This document shows, piece after piece, positions 37,825-49,101 of a DNA stretch of 52,673 bases. This DNA comes from Sterolibacterium sp. (GTDB taxonomy: Bacteria; Pseudomonadota; Gammaproteobacteria; Burkholderiales; Rhodocyclaceae). Numbering within the stretch: the first letter of the stretch is position 1; the number at the start of each line of letters is the position of its first letter. A program made the position numbers and the translations under genes. The notes beneath the pieces were generated by a model. That model was not told the origin of the DNA, searched no databases, and saw only the letters and a program-made list of their open reading frames with translations. Location: NCBI GenBank assembly GCA_018061005.1, contig JAGOVA010000016.1, forward strand, positions 1-52,673, written 5' to 3'.

Positions 37825-38022
37825 ATGCCGAAGATGAAAACCAAAAGCAGTGCCAAAAAGCGCTTCAAGGTGCGCGCAGGCGGCACCATCAAGCGTGGAT
37901 CGGCGTTCAAGCGTCACATCCTGACCAAAAAGACCACCAAGAGCAAGCGCCAGTTGCGCGGCATCACGGCGGTGGTTGCGTCCGATGTGAAATCCGTTCG
38001 GGCAATGATGCCCTACGCATAA
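37825..38022 (+). CDS. rpmI: 50S ribosomal protein L35
   Basis: A 65-residue basic ribosomal protein with the L35 signature [19 protein letters not shown] near its start. AAGGAG at 37811-37816 precedes the ATG. It lies between infC and rplT. The 128-bp spacer after infC shows no obvious hairpin by eye, although L20-type leader control is common here. Confidence 0.95.
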   Translation: MPKMKTKSSAKKRFKVRAGGTIKRGSAFKRHILTKKTTKSKRQLRGITAVVASDVKSVRAMMPYA

Positions 38023-38034
38023 GGAGAGCTTGAA

Positions 38035-38394
38035 ATGTCCCGAGTTAAACGTGGTGTAACGGCGCGCGCGCGCCACAAGAAGGTTCTCGACGCAGCCAAG
38101 GGTTACCGCGGTCGTCGCAAGAATGTTTACCGCATCGCCAAACAGGCGGTGATGAAAGCCGGTCAATACGCCTATCGTGACCGTCGTCAGCGCAAGCGTC
38201 AGTTCCGCGCCCTGTGGATCGCCCGTATTAATGCGGGTGCTCGCGAACTGGGCATGAACTACAGCCGCCTCATGAACGGCCTGAAAAAAGCCGCCATCGA
38301 GGTCGATCGCAAGGTACTCGCCGATCTGGCCGTGTTCGACAAGCCGGCCTTTGCCGCACTGGCCAATCAAGCCAAAGCCAAACTGGCTGCCTGA
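38035..38394 (+). CDS. rplT: 50S ribosomal protein L20
   Basis: A 119-residue L20 with the long basic N-terminal helix ([20 protein letters not shown]) and the compact C-terminal domain. It is needed for 50S assembly and, in relatives, represses rpmI-rplT translation. It starts 12 bp after rpmI and ends just before a strong terminator. Confidence 0.96.
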   Translation: MSRVKRGVTARARHKKVLDAAKGYRGRRKNVYRIAKQAVMKAGQYAYRDRRQRKRQFRALWIARINAGARELGMNYSRLMNGLKKAAIEVDRKVLADLAVFDKPAFAALANQAKAKLAA

Positions 38395-38409
38395 TTCTGC
38401 CTGCCCAGG

Positions 38410-38436
38410 AAAAAAGGAGGCATGGCCTCCTTTTTT
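38410..38436 (+). terminator. Rho-independent terminator after rplT
   Basis: The stem AAAAAAGGAGGC / GCCTCCTTTTTT has a 3-base loop and a T run, 15 bp after the rplT stop. Confidence 0.93.
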
Positions 38437-38460
38437 CGCTTGTTGGATTGCGTTGGATGA

Positions 38461-39555
<1,095 letters not shown>

Positions 39556-39586
39556 GCCCCACACATTCAACACTCCATACGCCATC

Positions 39587-41986
39587 ATGCAATTCTCTGA
39601 AAACTGGCTGCGTAGCCTCGTCAAACCCCCGCTAGACAGCCAGGCGCTCGCCCATCTGCTGACCATGGCCGGTCTCGAGGTTGAAGAAATGCGGCCGATG
39701 GCACCTGCTTTTGGCAATGTCGTCGTTGCTCAGGTGATCTCGGTCGAAAAACACCCCGATGCCGACAAACTCAATCTGTGCAAGGTTGATGCGGGCGAAG
39801 CTGCGCCTTTGCAGATTGTCTGCGGCGCACCCAACGTCGCTGCCGGCATGAAGGTTCCCTGCGCCCTGATCGGCGCGGTTCTGCCCGGTATCACCATCAA
39901 AAAAGCCAAGGTTCGCGGCATCGAATCCTTCGGCATGCTCTGCTCGGCACGCGAACTGGGCATCACCCAGGAAGATACCGGTGGCCTCCTGCCGCTGGAT
40001 GCGGAAGCCATCATCGGCCAGAACATCCGCGAACACCTGCAACTCGACGACCAGCTCATCACCCTGAAGCTGACCCCCAACCGCGCCGACTGCCTCTCGC
40101 TCAGCGGGATTGCCCGTGAAGTGGCCGCCTTGAGCGGTGCGCCGCTGCGTCTGCCGGAAACCACAGCCGTGCCCGCCAGCCACGACGAAGTGCCGGCCAT
40201 CGCGCTCGATGCACCCGCAGCCTGCCCGCGTTATTGCGGACGCATCCTCCGCAACCTCAACGCCCGCGCCGCAACCCCCGCCTGGATCGTGCGCCGCCTG
40301 GAACGCAGCGGCATTCGCAGCATCAGCGCGATCGTCGATGTCACCAACTATGTCATGCTGGAACTGGGGCAACCGCTGCACGCCTTCGACCATGCCCGCC
40401 TGCAGGGGACGATCCATGTACGTCAGGCACGTCCCGGCGAACAAATCAAACTGCTCAACGAACAGCATATTTCGCTCACACCTGAAACCCTCGTGATTGC
40501 AGACGAAGCTCACGGTGGCCGCGCGCTGGCACTGGCCGGCATCATGGGGGGCACCGACAGTAGCGTCACCGAAGACACCCGCACGATCCTGCTCGAAAGT
40601 GCCTTCTTCACGCCCGCCGCCATCGCCGGAAAAGCGCGTGAACTGGGCTTCTCCAGCGACTCCTCCTATCGTTTCGAACGCGGCGTGGACTATGCCCTGC
40701 CGCGCGCGGCCATCGAACGCGCCACCCGGCTGATCCTCGACATCTGCGGCGGTGAAGCGGGTGAGATTGTCGAAGCCCTGGCTGAAAACCACCTGCCACA
40801 ACGCCCACCGGTACGCCTGCGTAGCGCGCGCGCGCGCAAGGTTCTCGGCATTTTCCTCGACACCGCGCACATCGAAACCCTGCTGCATGGCCTCGGTTTT
40901 CCGCTGCAACGCGAAGGCGACGACTTCATCGTCACCCCGCCCTCGCATCGCTATGACATTGAAATCGAAGAAGACCTGATCGAAGAAATCGCCCGCCTGC
41001 ACGGTTACGACCACATTCCCTCACCCGCGCCACGCGGCCTGCTGGAAATGCGGCCGCAACCCGAAAGACAGCGCCCGGTCATGGCACTGCGCCACCGGGT
41101 AGCCGAACGCGACTTTTTCGAAGTCGTCAATTACAGTTTTGTCGATACCGCTTGGGAGGCCGATTTCTGTGCCAACACGGCACCCATCGTCCTGGCCAAT
41201 CCCATTGCCAGCCAGATGAACGTCATGCGTTCCAGTCTCATCGGCGGGCTGGTCAACACCCTGGCCTACAACCTCAAACGCCGCACCCACCGCGTGCGGA
41301 TCTTCGAAATCGGCCGTTGCTTTTTGCGTGATGCCGCCGCACAACCCGTCGCGGGTTTCCAGCAGCCCCAACGTCTGGCCGCACTCTGTGCAGGTTCAGC
41401 CACGCCCGCTCAATGGGGTGAAAAAACACGCCTGGTGGATTTCTTTGATCTCAAAGGTGATCTTGAATCCCTGTTCCCCGCAGCCACCGCAGCAACATTG
41501 CGCTTTGAAAAGACAACCCACCCTGCCCTGCATCCCGGACGTTCCGCCACGGTCTGGCTGAACAACCACAATATCGGCCTGATTGGCGAACTTCACCCCG
41601 CTTGGGTGCAGAAATACGAACTGGTGAACGCCCCGATCGTCTTTGAAATCGACCTCACCGCACTCACGCACAACGAATTGCCGGCTTATCAGCCGGTCTC
41701 GCGCTTCCCCTCGGTTGAGCGCGATCTCGCCCTGCTGCTGCCGCAAGAACAAGCCCTGCAAGCCCTGCAAGATGCTTTGCGCGCCGCCGCTCCCAGCATC
41801 GTCCAACACATCGAACTGTTTGATATCTATCAAGGAAAAGGCATCGATCCTGGACTAAAAAGTCTTGCTTTCCACATAGTTATGCAAGATACTGAGGGGA
41901 CTTTGTCCGAGGCCGCTGTGGATGCTGCCATCCAGACACTGCTGGATGTTGCCACCCGTCAGTTTTCTGCCACGCTGCGTTGCTGA
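39587..41986 (+). CDS. pheT: Phenylalanyl-tRNA synthetase beta subunit
   Basis: A 799-residue beta subunit. It has the N-terminal OB/tRNA-binding domain ([15 protein letters not shown], about 40-150), the B3/B4 editing domain, the B5 domain (about 400-475), the inactive synthetase-like core, and the C-terminal ferredoxin-like FDX-ACB domain (about 700-799, beginning [14 protein letters not shown]). Its length is normal for the family. Confidence 0.97.
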   Translation: MQFSENWLRSLVKPPLDSQALAHLLTMAGLEVEEMRPMAPAFGNVVVAQVISVEKHPDADKLNLCKVDAGEAAPLQIVCGAPNVAAGMKVPCALIGAVLPGITIKKAKVRGIESFGMLCSARELGITQEDTGGLLPLDAEAIIGQNIREHLQLDDQLITLKLTPNRADCLSLSGIAREVAALSGAPLRLPETTAVPASHDEVPAIALDAPAACPRYCGRILRNLNARAATPAWIVRRLERSGIRSISAIVDVTNYVMLELGQPLHAFDHARLQGTIHVRQARPGEQIKLLNEQHISLTPETLVIADEAHGGRALALAGIMGGTDSSVTEDTRTILLESAFFTPAAIAGKARELGFSSDSSYRFERGVDYALPRAAIERATRLILDICGGEAGEIVEALAENHLPQRPPVRLRSARARKVLGIFLDTAHIETLLHGLGFPLQREGDDFIVTPPSHRYDIEIEEDLIEEIARLHGYDHIPSPAPRGLLEMRPQPERQRPVMALRHRVAERDFFEVVNYSFVDTAWEADFCANTAPIVLANPIASQMNVMRSSLIGGLVNTLAYNLKRRTHRVRIFEIGRCFLRDAAAQPVAGFQQPQRLAALCAGSATPAQWGEKTRLVDFFDLKGDLESLFPAATAATLRFEKTTHPALHPGRSATVWLNNHNIGLIGELHPAWVQKYELVNAPIVFEIDLTALTHNELPAYQPVSRFPSVERDLALLLPQEQALQALQDALRAAAPSIVQHIELFDIYQGKGIDPGLKSLAFHIVMQDTEGTLSEAAVDAAIQTLLDVATRQFSATLRC

Positions 41987-42057
41987 TATCGGCAACGCTT
42001 GCAGAATCCAGAATCACATCGCCCTTCAGACTAAAGCACAAGGTTTCAGGAGCAAGA

Positions 42058-42372
42058 ATGACACTCACCAAGGCTGAACTGGCCGATCTGCTGTTTGAAA
42101 AGGTCGGCCTGAACAAGCGCGAGGCCAAAGATATGGTCGAAAGCTTCTTCGAGGAAATCCGCGAAGCACTGGAAAAAGGCGACAGCGTCAAGCTCTCCAG
42201 CTTCGGCAATTTCCAGTTGCGCGACAAACCGCAGCGCCCGGGGCGCAACCCGAAAACCGGCGAAGAAATCCCCATCACCGCACGTCGCGTCGTCACGTTT
42301 CATGCCAGCCAGAAACTGAAAACCGCCGTCGAAAACCTGAAACCTGGCAACAATGGCAGCCTCTGGCATTAA
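42058..42372 (+). CDS. ihfA: Integration host factor alpha subunit
   Basis: A 104-residue DNA-bending protein of the HU/IHF family. The helical N-terminus opens [23 protein letters not shown]. The beta-arm contains [20 protein letters not shown] with the intercalating Pro. ATG 42058 is preceded by AGGAG. The upstream frame to 41980 is leader. IHF is also a host factor for Mu-family phages, which is relevant to the prophage at the end of the window. Its end overlaps the MerR gene by 20 bp. Confidence 0.96.
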   Translation: MTLTKAELADLLFEKVGLNKREAKDMVESFFEEIREALEKGDSVKLSSFGNFQLRDKPQRPGRNPKTGEEIPITARRVVTFHASQKLKTAVENLKPGNNGSLWH

Positions 42373-42742
42373 CCAACCCCTGCCACCCATCCCCGCCAAA
42401 CGGTATTTCACCATTGGCGAGGTCAGCGAACTGTGCGGGGTCAAACCGCACGTCCTGCGTTATTGGGAACAGGAGTTCACCCAACTGCGCCCGGTCAAAC
42501 GACGCGGCAACCGGCGTTATTACCAGCACCATGAAGTGCTGCTGGTGCGCCGTATCCGCGAGTTGCTCTACCAGGAAGGCTTCACTATCAGCGGTGCACG
42601 TAGCCGCCTGGAAGAAGGCCACGGAAAATCCATCCGCGAAGAACATCATGAGATCGCCAACGAAGTGCCTGCCAGTGTTTTGCCGGGAATGTTGTCGTTA
42701 CGCGCCGAACTTGCCAGCATCATCGAGTCACTACGCCTTTAA
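42353..42742 (+). CDS. MerR-family regulator of the ihfA-linked type
   Basis: A 129-residue MerR-like protein with the helix-turn-helix [24 protein letters not shown] and the wing [12 protein letters not shown]. The C-terminal part lacks the Cys metal loop of CueR-type proteins, and the effector is unknown. The ihfA-merR-tRNA-Pro order is conserved in many beta- and gammaproteobacteria. The start overlaps ihfA. Confidence 0.88.
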   Translation: MAASGINQPLPPIPAKRYFTIGEVSELCGVKPHVLRYWEQEFTQLRPVKRRGNRRYYQHHEVLLVRRIRELLYQEGFTISGARSRLEEGHGKSIREEHHEIANEVPASVLPGMLSLRAELASIIESLRL

Positions 42743-42797
42743 GACATTCAGATTCCCTTGAAAATCCGTCAAATTGGCAGACTTTTCACACCGCCTC

Positions 42798-42806
42798 TGG
42801 TATAAT
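42798..42806 (+). promoter_or_regulatory. Extended -10 promoter of tRNA-Pro
   Basis: TGG followed by TATAAT (42801-42806) lies ten bases before the mature tRNA 5' end. TTGGCA at 42774-42779 is too far (21 bp) to be an ideal -35, so the extended -10 probably carries the promoter. Confidence 0.65.
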
Positions 42807-42813
42807 TTTTTTG

Positions 42814-42892
<79 letters not shown>

Positions 42893-42900
42893 ATTCATAT

Positions 42901-42939
42901 CAAGTAAAAAAGCCACCTGCACGGTGGCTTTTTTACTTG
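42901..42939. terminator. Bidirectional terminator after tRNA-Pro
   Basis: A perfect 17-bp stem (arms 42901-42917 and 42923-42939, GC core GCCACC/GGTGGC with flanking A and T runs) has a 5-base loop, eight bases after the tRNA. Confidence 0.93.
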
Positions 42940-43055
42940 CCGAGCCACTCGGGTCAATTCTGGTTTTTCAGCTTTGTTCAACAATTCAAAAACCACACAC
43001 CCGAAAACATCAAACTGAATTTTCAAGCTAACCCGCTCAACGCAAAACACCGGAC

Positions 43056-44639
43056 ATGGCTCAAGAAATCGAACTCAAGCTCGATCTCCCCATCAACGCA
43101 CAACGACGTTTTCTGCGCCATCCATTCCTGCGCCAAGCCCTTGCACGGCACACGCAAACCCTCATCAATCGCTATTTCGACACACCCTCACGGGCACTGC
43201 ACAGACGTGCCATTGCTCTGCGACTGCGCAAACAAGGGCGGCTCTGGCTGCAAACAGTCAAATGTGCGGGCGATTCGCTGACGGGGCTTTCTTCACGCCC
43301 CGAATGGGAAACAACTTATGCCGGCCATTTTGACTTTTCGTCCATCGACGCAATGCCTCTACGTCGATGGCTGGAACACCCAAAACAGGTGCAGCACCTG
43401 GCCCCCTTGTTCGAGACCAATTTTCGGCGCACCACCTGGCGTTTCGAACCACAACCGGGCTGCATCATCCTGCTGATGCTGGATCGTGGCTGGATCGAAG
43501 CCGCCGGGCGACGTGCACCGATCTCGGAGGTGGAAATTGAACTGGCAACCCCGGATCATCCCGCAGGCATCGCGGAAATTTTCAAACTAGCGCATCAACT
43601 GGGACAGCAGGTTCCTTTGCTGCCCAATGCCACGAGCAAGGCGGCGCGCGGTTACCGGTTGTTTCTCGACGAACCCGTCCCATCAACTCCGCCACGCCAG
43701 GCGCCTCCGCTGGCATTACACGCCAGCGACACGCCACTGCACGCATTTCGTCAGCTCATGCTGGAATGTCTCGCGCATCTGCAGAACAACGCGGCAGAAG
43801 CCTGCCGCGCCGGGCCACATGACATTGACGAACGCATCCATCAGATGCGTATCGCCACTCGCAGGCTGCGTGCCTTACTGGGACTATTTGCAGAACATCT
43901 GCCCGCAGCCCTGCGCGAAGAACTCACGCCGGGCTTGCGGCAACTGGCACGCGAACTGGGGTACGCCCGTGATCTCGATGTATTACAGACCCATATCGTC
44001 ACCCCGGTCATTCAGGCACGCCCGAATGAGGTACACCTGAACACGCTGGCGAGCATGCTACACACCCGCCACCAGGCTGCCCGCTCCAACGTTCTCGCTT
44101 ATCTGCACAGCGTGGCGTATGGCCAGTTCATACTCTTGACTACCGACTGGCTCCATCGTCCATGCCTCACCTCACCCCGCTCAGGCGCAGCCCCGCTGGA
44201 GCAATTTCTGATCGCACGCCTTCTGCGCCAACTCAACAAGATTCAAAACCACATTCGTCTGACACAAATTATCCAGGCAGAACAGCCTGACATTTCCACG
44301 ACGCTGCATCGGTTACGCATCGCGATCAAGCATCTGCGCTATACCCTCGAATTTTTCCAACCGCTGATCACACGAAAATCCGGGCAATCTTACTGGCGCA
44401 AACTACTGAAAAAATCCGATCATTTGCAAGAACACCTGGGACAGATCAACGACCTGACCCATGCGGGTGTGCAACTTACCCCGCTCATCAAACAGCGCCC
44501 ACAGTTACGCGAAACCATCGCACAGATCGGTGACTGGCATGTCGCGCGCTATGCCTGCCTGATGCAGGAAGTGCTCCAGCGACTGCAAGCACGTCACCTG
44601 TTCAAGCCCCCCCGTCATGAACAACTTTTCCGCAACTGA
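43056..44639 (+). CDS. CYTH-CHAD domain protein (inorganic polyphosphate-related)
   Basis: A 527-residue protein. The N-terminal CYTH domain (1-200) begins with the ExExK motif (EIELKL) and has Arg/Lys/Glu-lined strands, the fold of triphosphatases (ygiF-type). The C-terminal CHAD domain (about 225-505) is a His-rich all-helical domain with HQMRIATRRLRALL and LHRLRIAIKHLRYTLEFF repeats, known to bind polyphosphate. It is probably a triphosphatase associated with polyP granules. It sits ten bases before a SixA-like phosphatase, a common pairing. Confidence 0.9.
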   Translation: MAQEIELKLDLPINAQRRFLRHPFLRQALARHTQTLINRYFDTPSRALHRRAIALRLRKQGRLWLQTVKCAGDSLTGLSSRPEWETTYAGHFDFSSIDAMPLRRWLEHPKQVQHLAPLFETNFRRTTWRFEPQPGCIILLMLDRGWIEAAGRRAPISEVEIELATPDHPAGIAEIFKLAHQLGQQVPLLPNATSKAARGYRLFLDEPVPSTPPRQAPPLALHASDTPLHAFRQLMLECLAHLQNNAAEACRAGPHDIDERIHQMRIATRRLRALLGLFAEHLPAALREELTPGLRQLARELGYARDLDVLQTHIVTPVIQARPNEVHLNTLASMLHTRHQAARSNVLAYLHSVAYGQFILLTTDWLHRPCLTSPRSGAAPLEQFLIARLLRQLNKIQNHIRLTQIIQAEQPDISTTLHRLRIAIKHLRYTLEFFQPLITRKSGQSYWRKLLKKSDHLQEHLGQINDLTHAGVQLTPLIKQRPQLRETIAQIGDWHVARYACLMQEVLQRLQARHLFKPPRHEQLFRN

Positions 44640-44649
44640 GTCTCATCGC

Positions 44650-45207
44650 ATGGATCTGCTGCTCTGGCGACACGCCGAAGCCGAACCTGCACGCCCGGGG
44701 CAAACGGATCTCGAACGTCGGCTGACACACCACGGTGAAGCGCAGGCGCGACGCATGGCGCACTGGCTGAAAAAACGACGGGCACGCTGCGAGATTGCTG
44801 ACGATGCCAATCACGCCCCCCACACCACCCTCGCCGATGAACTGCACCTCATCGTCAGCCCGGCAACACGCTGCCAGCAAACCGCGCAGGCATTGACGAA
44901 TACCTACACCACCGCCAACGCGCTCAAGCCGTCTGCGGTCATCGACGACATCCTGCCTTTGATCCACCCGCACCAGAGATCGTCCCAGAACCCCCGTCAA
45001 CACAACACACTGTTGCTGGTTGGTCACCAGCCCTGGCTGGGACAACTGGCCGCCCGGCTATTGTCGGGGGACGCAAACCCGCAGCACGCAGCTGAATGGG
45101 AGATCAAAAAAGCGGCCGTCTGGTGGTTCTCCCTACGCATCTCGGATGATCACAACTTTCAACAGGTACGCTTACGCTGCGTGATGCCCCCGGAGATGAC
45201 CGGATAG
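44650..45207 (+). CDS. sixA: SixA-like histidine phosphatase
   Basis: A 185-residue member of the histidine phosphatase (phosphoglycerate mutase-like) branch. The catalytic LLLWRHAEAEP with Arg-His-Ala is at the N-terminus. The second Arg is in VSPATRCQQTAQ, and the second His is in LLVGHQPWLGQLA. SixA removes phosphate from phosphohistidine, for example on PTS or Hpt proteins. ATG 44650 starts at the RHA strand, and an alternative ATG at 44617 overlaps the CYTH-CHAD gene. It ends eight bases from the convergent ygiQ-like gene. Confidence 0.85.
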   Translation: MDLLLWRHAEAEPARPGQTDLERRLTHHGEAQARRMAHWLKKRRARCEIADDANHAPHTTLADELHLIVSPATRCQQTAQALTNTYTTANALKPSAVIDDILPLIHPHQRSSQNPRQHNTLLLVGHQPWLGQLAARLLSGDANPQHAAEWEIKKAAVWWFSLRISDDHNFQQVRLRCVMPPEMTG

Positions 45208-45215
45208 CGGAAGAC

Positions 45216-47525
45216 TCAACGACCGTTGCGCGGCTTGCGAGCCGGATCTTTCCGGTCTTTGCGTGGCGGTTGGCTACTCTCTGCTCTCGCCCCTGTTTGT
45301 AGCGGTTTCTTCGTGGCTGCCGGACGGCGGGGCGCAGCCGATGTTGCTCCACGCGAGGGTTCGCCCTTAGACACAGACACCGTCACAGCCACCTTGCGCC
45401 GCGCACAACCGGAGGCCGGTTCCCGCTGCCCCTCAGCACCCAAAGGTTGATAAGCGGGCACCAGATGCCGTGCACTGTTGCCGATCAGATCGGCGCGCCC
45501 CATCTGCCGTAACACCTCACGCAGCAGCGGCCAGTTAGCCGGATCGTGATAGCGCATGAAGGCTTTATGGATACGACGCTGACGACCCGTGCGTGGCGTG
45601 GTGACTTCTTCGCTATCCGCACTCACCTTGCGCAGCGGATTCTTGCCGCTGTGATACATGGCGGAGGCGATGGCCAGCGGGGTCGGCAGGAAATTCTGCA
45701 CCTGATCAAGACGAAACTTGTTGCGCTTGAGCCAAAGTGCCAGTGCCAGCACGTCTTCATCGCTAGCACCCGGATGTGCGCCAATGAAATACGGGATAAG
45801 GTATTGCTCCTTACCCGCCTCGCGCGAGAACTTCTCGAACAGCAGCTTGAATTTGTCATAGTTGCCGATGGCCGGCTTCATCATCTTCGACAGCGGCTCC
45901 GGCTCGGTGTGCTCGGGGGCGATTTTGAGATAACCGCCGACATGATGGGTGACCAGTTCCTTGATGTACTCGGGCGACTGCACCGCGAGGTCATAACGCA
46001 AACCGGAACCAATCAGGATTTTCTTGATGCCACGAATTTGCCGCGCTTTTCGGTAGAGCTGGATCAAGGGGCCATGATCGGTGCCCATGTTCTCGCAGAT
46101 ATCGGGAAACACGCAGGACAGGCGGCGGCAGGAGGACTCGATTTTTTTGTCTTTGCAGGCCAGCCGGTACATGTTGGCCGTCGGCCCGCCCAGATCGGAA
46201 ATCACGCCGGTAAACCCCGGGGTCTTGTCGCGGATCTGCTCGATCTCATGCAGGATGGAGGCTTCGGAACGGCTCTGGATGATGCGGCCTTCGTGCTCGG
46301 TAATCGAGCAGAAGGTGCAGCCACCGAAACAGCCGCGCATGATGTTGATCGAAAAACGGATCATTTCCCAGGCAGGAATCTTCGCATTGCCGTAGGACGG
46401 ATGCGGCGCGCGGGCAAACGGCAGGCCGTAAATGTGGTCCATCTCGGGCGTGGTGAGCGGTAGTGGTGGCGGATTGAGCCACACATCGCGTCGCCCCGGC
46501 CCCGTACCATGCGCCTGCACCAGCGCGCGGGCGTTACCCGGATTGGATTCAAGATGAAAGGTGCGCGAGGCATGGGCATAGCGTACCTTGTCTTCGATCA
46601 CCTGTTCATACGACGGCAAGCGGATCACCGTCTGCGCGCGTGCGGCCTTGCGTGCCGCCAGCCGTTCGGTACGCGGCAGAATCTGGATGGGTTGCGCTTG
46701 CTCCTGGGTGCCGCAGGATGAGGTGAGGGATGAAGGCGCGGGTTCCATCGCATAAGGGTCGGCATGGACATGCGGCGGATGATGCGTGCCCGGCGTATCG
46801 ACCTGCGTTGAATCAAGCTCTTCCCAACCCTCGGGTCGCCAGCCGGGCGTGACCATGAAGGCCGTGCCACGCAGGTCGCGGATTTCAGCAACCGGCACGC
46901 CCCTGGCCAGACGATGCGCCAGTTCAACAATCGCACGCTCGGCATTGCCGAACAGCAGCAGGTCGGCCTTGGAATCGAGCAGGATGGAACGCCGCACCTT
47001 GTCTGACCAGTAATCGTAATGCGCGATACGCCGCAAGCTGGCCTCGATGCTGCCAATGATGACCGGGCGATCAGGAAACGCCTCGCGGCAACGTTGGGCA
47101 TACACCACCACGGCACGATCCGGCCGCTTGTTCGCCTCGGCATGGGGCGTGTAGGCATCATCCGAGCGGATCTTGCGGTCTGATGTGTAGCGGTTGACCA
47201 TCGAATCCATGTTGCCGGCGGTCACGCCATAAAACAGGTTGGGCTTGCCCAGGATTTTGAACGCCTCGGCCGAATGCCAGTCGGGCTGACTGATGATGCC
47301 AACACGAAAGCCTTGCGCTTCGAGCAGCCGCCCAACCAGTGCCATGCCAAAACTCGGGTGGTCGATATAGGCATCGCCGGTCACCAGAATAATGTCGCAG
47401 GAATCCCAGCCGAGCTTGTCCATTTCGCCACGCGACATGGGTAAAAAGGGCGCGATACCGAAGCGTTGCGCCCAGTATTTGCGGTAAGAAGTCAGCAGTT
47501 TGGGCTGGGATGCAGGTTCATTCAT
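45216..47525 (-). CDS. YgiQ-family radical SAM protein
   Basis: A 769-residue UPF0313 protein. A B12-binding-like N-terminal region (about 10-240) is followed by a radical SAM core with the cluster motif CFGGCTFC (about residue 400) in [20 protein letters not shown]. The C-terminus is a basic, Ala/Arg/Lys-rich disordered tail (about 695-769), longer than the core requires. The reaction is unknown for the family. It is convergent with sixA, with an eight-base gap. Confidence 0.88.
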   Translation of the reverse strand: MNEPASQPKLLTSYRKYWAQRFGIAPFLPMSRGEMDKLGWDSCDIILVTGDAYIDHPSFGMALVGRLLEAQGFRVGIISQPDWHSAEAFKILGKPNLFYGVTAGNMDSMVNRYTSDRKIRSDDAYTPHAEANKRPDRAVVVYAQRCREAFPDRPVIIGSIEASLRRIAHYDYWSDKVRRSILLDSKADLLLFGNAERAIVELAHRLARGVPVAEIRDLRGTAFMVTPGWRPEGWEELDSTQVDTPGTHHPPHVHADPYAMEPAPSSLTSSCGTQEQAQPIQILPRTERLAARKAARAQTVIRLPSYEQVIEDKVRYAHASRTFHLESNPGNARALVQAHGTGPGRRDVWLNPPPLPLTTPEMDHIYGLPFARAPHPSYGNAKIPAWEMIRFSINIMRGCFGGCTFCSITEHEGRIIQSRSEASILHEIEQIRDKTPGFTGVISDLGGPTANMYRLACKDKKIESSCRRLSCVFPDICENMGTDHGPLIQLYRKARQIRGIKKILIGSGLRYDLAVQSPEYIKELVTHHVGGYLKIAPEHTEPEPLSKMMKPAIGNYDKFKLLFEKFSREAGKEQYLIPYFIGAHPGASDEDVLALALWLKRNKFRLDQVQNFLPTPLAIASAMYHSGKNPLRKVSADSEEVTTPRTGRQRRIHKAFMRYHDPANWPLLREVLRQMGRADLIGNSARHLVPAYQPLGAEGQREPASGCARRKVAVTVSVSKGEPSRGATSAAPRRPAATKKPLQTGARAESSQPPRKDRKDPARKPRNGR

Positions 47526-47558
47526 GGATAAACAACCACGTCAGATAGAAGCGGGCCA

Positions 47559-49079
47559 TCAGGAAACATGATGGGTTTGGCGCGCCGCATGGTGTTGCAA
47601 CTCGTGGAGCGGTTTGCCCGGTCGGCGGTGGCCCACCCATTGGGGCAGCAGCGAGCCCGCCAGCATCCCCAGGGCGGACACGCACACGCCGATCAGCTGC
47701 GGCGGAACCCCTTCCTCACCGATCAGCGCGTAAGCATATTCACGACTGCCGCTGTGGGCATCAGCCACCAGGACTTCCACCAACAGCCACGACAGCAGGC
47801 CGCCAAAAATCGCAGCCAGTGCACCCTGGCTGGTCGCGCGTTTCCAGAGCATGCCGCACAGCAGCGGAACGAACGCCCCGGCAAGGGTGATCTTGTAGGC
47901 GTTTTCCACCATCTTGAAAATCGAGGCATGGGTGTTCAGCGCGAAAATCAGCACCAGCCCGGTAAAACAGATCACCGTACCGCGCATCACCCAGAGAAAT
48001 TGATGGTCGCCCATTTTTGGCCAGAAACCGCGAATGACGTTTTCGGCAAAGGTCACTGAAGGCGCGAGCAATGTGGCGGAGGAACAGCTCATGATGGCCG
48101 ACAGCACCGCCCCGAAGAACAGCACCTGCGCGAAGATCGGCGTGTGTTGCAAGACCAGCGTGGGCAGGACGAGCTGGGTATCCGTTTGCAGCAGTCGGGA
48201 GAATTGTTCGGGGTCGATCAGCGTGGCCGAATAGGCGATGAACATCGGTACAAAGGTGAAGACGAAATAAATGGATGCGCCGAGGATCGAGCCGGTCAGT
48301 GCCACCTTCGCACTGCTGGCCGAGGTAATCCGCTGGAATACGTCCTGCTGCGGGATCGAGCCCAGCATCATGGTCATCCATGCACCGAGGAAAGCCACCC
48401 ACTTGAGCAGATTCATCTCCGGAAAGAAGTCGAGTTTGCCTGCCGCATGGGCGTGAGAAATGATGGCGGAAGCCCCGCCCTGAACCTGGCCGCTGACGGT
48501 CCAGGCGATGAACAACAGCCCGCCGATGGAGACGGTCATTTGCACGAAATCGAGAATCGCGACCGAAAACATGCCACCAAACGTAGTGTAGGTCAGCACG
48601 ATGGCCGCCCCCAGGATCATGCCGGTCTGCTGACTGACCGCACCATCCGTCACCACATAAAAAATCAGCCCCAGTGCCTTGATTTGCGCGGCGACCCAGC
48701 CCAGATAGGAAGCGACGATACAGATCGTCGTGAGGATTTCAACGGCACGGTTGTAGCGCATGCGGTAGAAATCGCCCAGCGTCAGGATGTTGAGCTTGTA
48801 GAGATAACGCGAAAACAGAACCCCGGCGATGATGAGGCACATCGACGAGCCGAACGGATCCGCAACCACCCCGGTCAGACCATCCTTGACGAAGGTCGAG
48901 GAAACGCCAAACACTGCCTCGGCACCAAACCAGGTGGCGAATACGGTGGCCGTCACAACCGGCAACGGCAGGCTGCGCCCGGCAACGGCAAAATCCTTGG
49001 CACTATGTACGCGCGTCGCGGCCACGAGGCCGATACCAACCGAAACCATCAGGTAGAGAATGACAAACCACAACAGCAT
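47559..49079 (-). CDS. Sodium:solute symporter (SSS family)
   Basis: A 506-residue permease with about thirteen membrane helices of the LeuT-like SSS fold. The helix 1-2 region reads SAKDFAVAGRSLPL and TATVFATWFGAEAVFG, which fits SSS members. The substrate (proline, pantothenate, acetate or a sugar) cannot be told. The start has a strong GGAGGG ribosome site. It follows ubiB by 22 bp on the same strand. Confidence 0.9.
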   Translation of the reverse strand: MLLWFVILYLMVSVGIGLVAATRVHSAKDFAVAGRSLPLPVVTATVFATWFGAEAVFGVSSTFVKDGLTGVVADPFGSSMCLIIAGVLFSRYLYKLNILTLGDFYRMRYNRAVEILTTICIVASYLGWVAAQIKALGLIFYVVTDGAVSQQTGMILGAAIVLTYTTFGGMFSVAILDFVQMTVSIGGLLFIAWTVSGQVQGGASAIISHAHAAGKLDFFPEMNLLKWVAFLGAWMTMMLGSIPQQDVFQRITSASSAKVALTGSILGASIYFVFTFVPMFIAYSATLIDPEQFSRLLQTDTQLVLPTLVLQHTPIFAQVLFFGAVLSAIMSCSSATLLAPSVTFAENVIRGFWPKMGDHQFLWVMRGTVICFTGLVLIFALNTHASIFKMVENAYKITLAGAFVPLLCGMLWKRATSQGALAAIFGGLLSWLLVEVLVADAHSGSREYAYALIGEEGVPPQLIGVCVSALGMLAGSLLPQWVGHRRPGKPLHELQHHAARQTHHVS

Positions 49080-49101
49080 GGGCGACCCTCCGGATCAGGA
49101 A

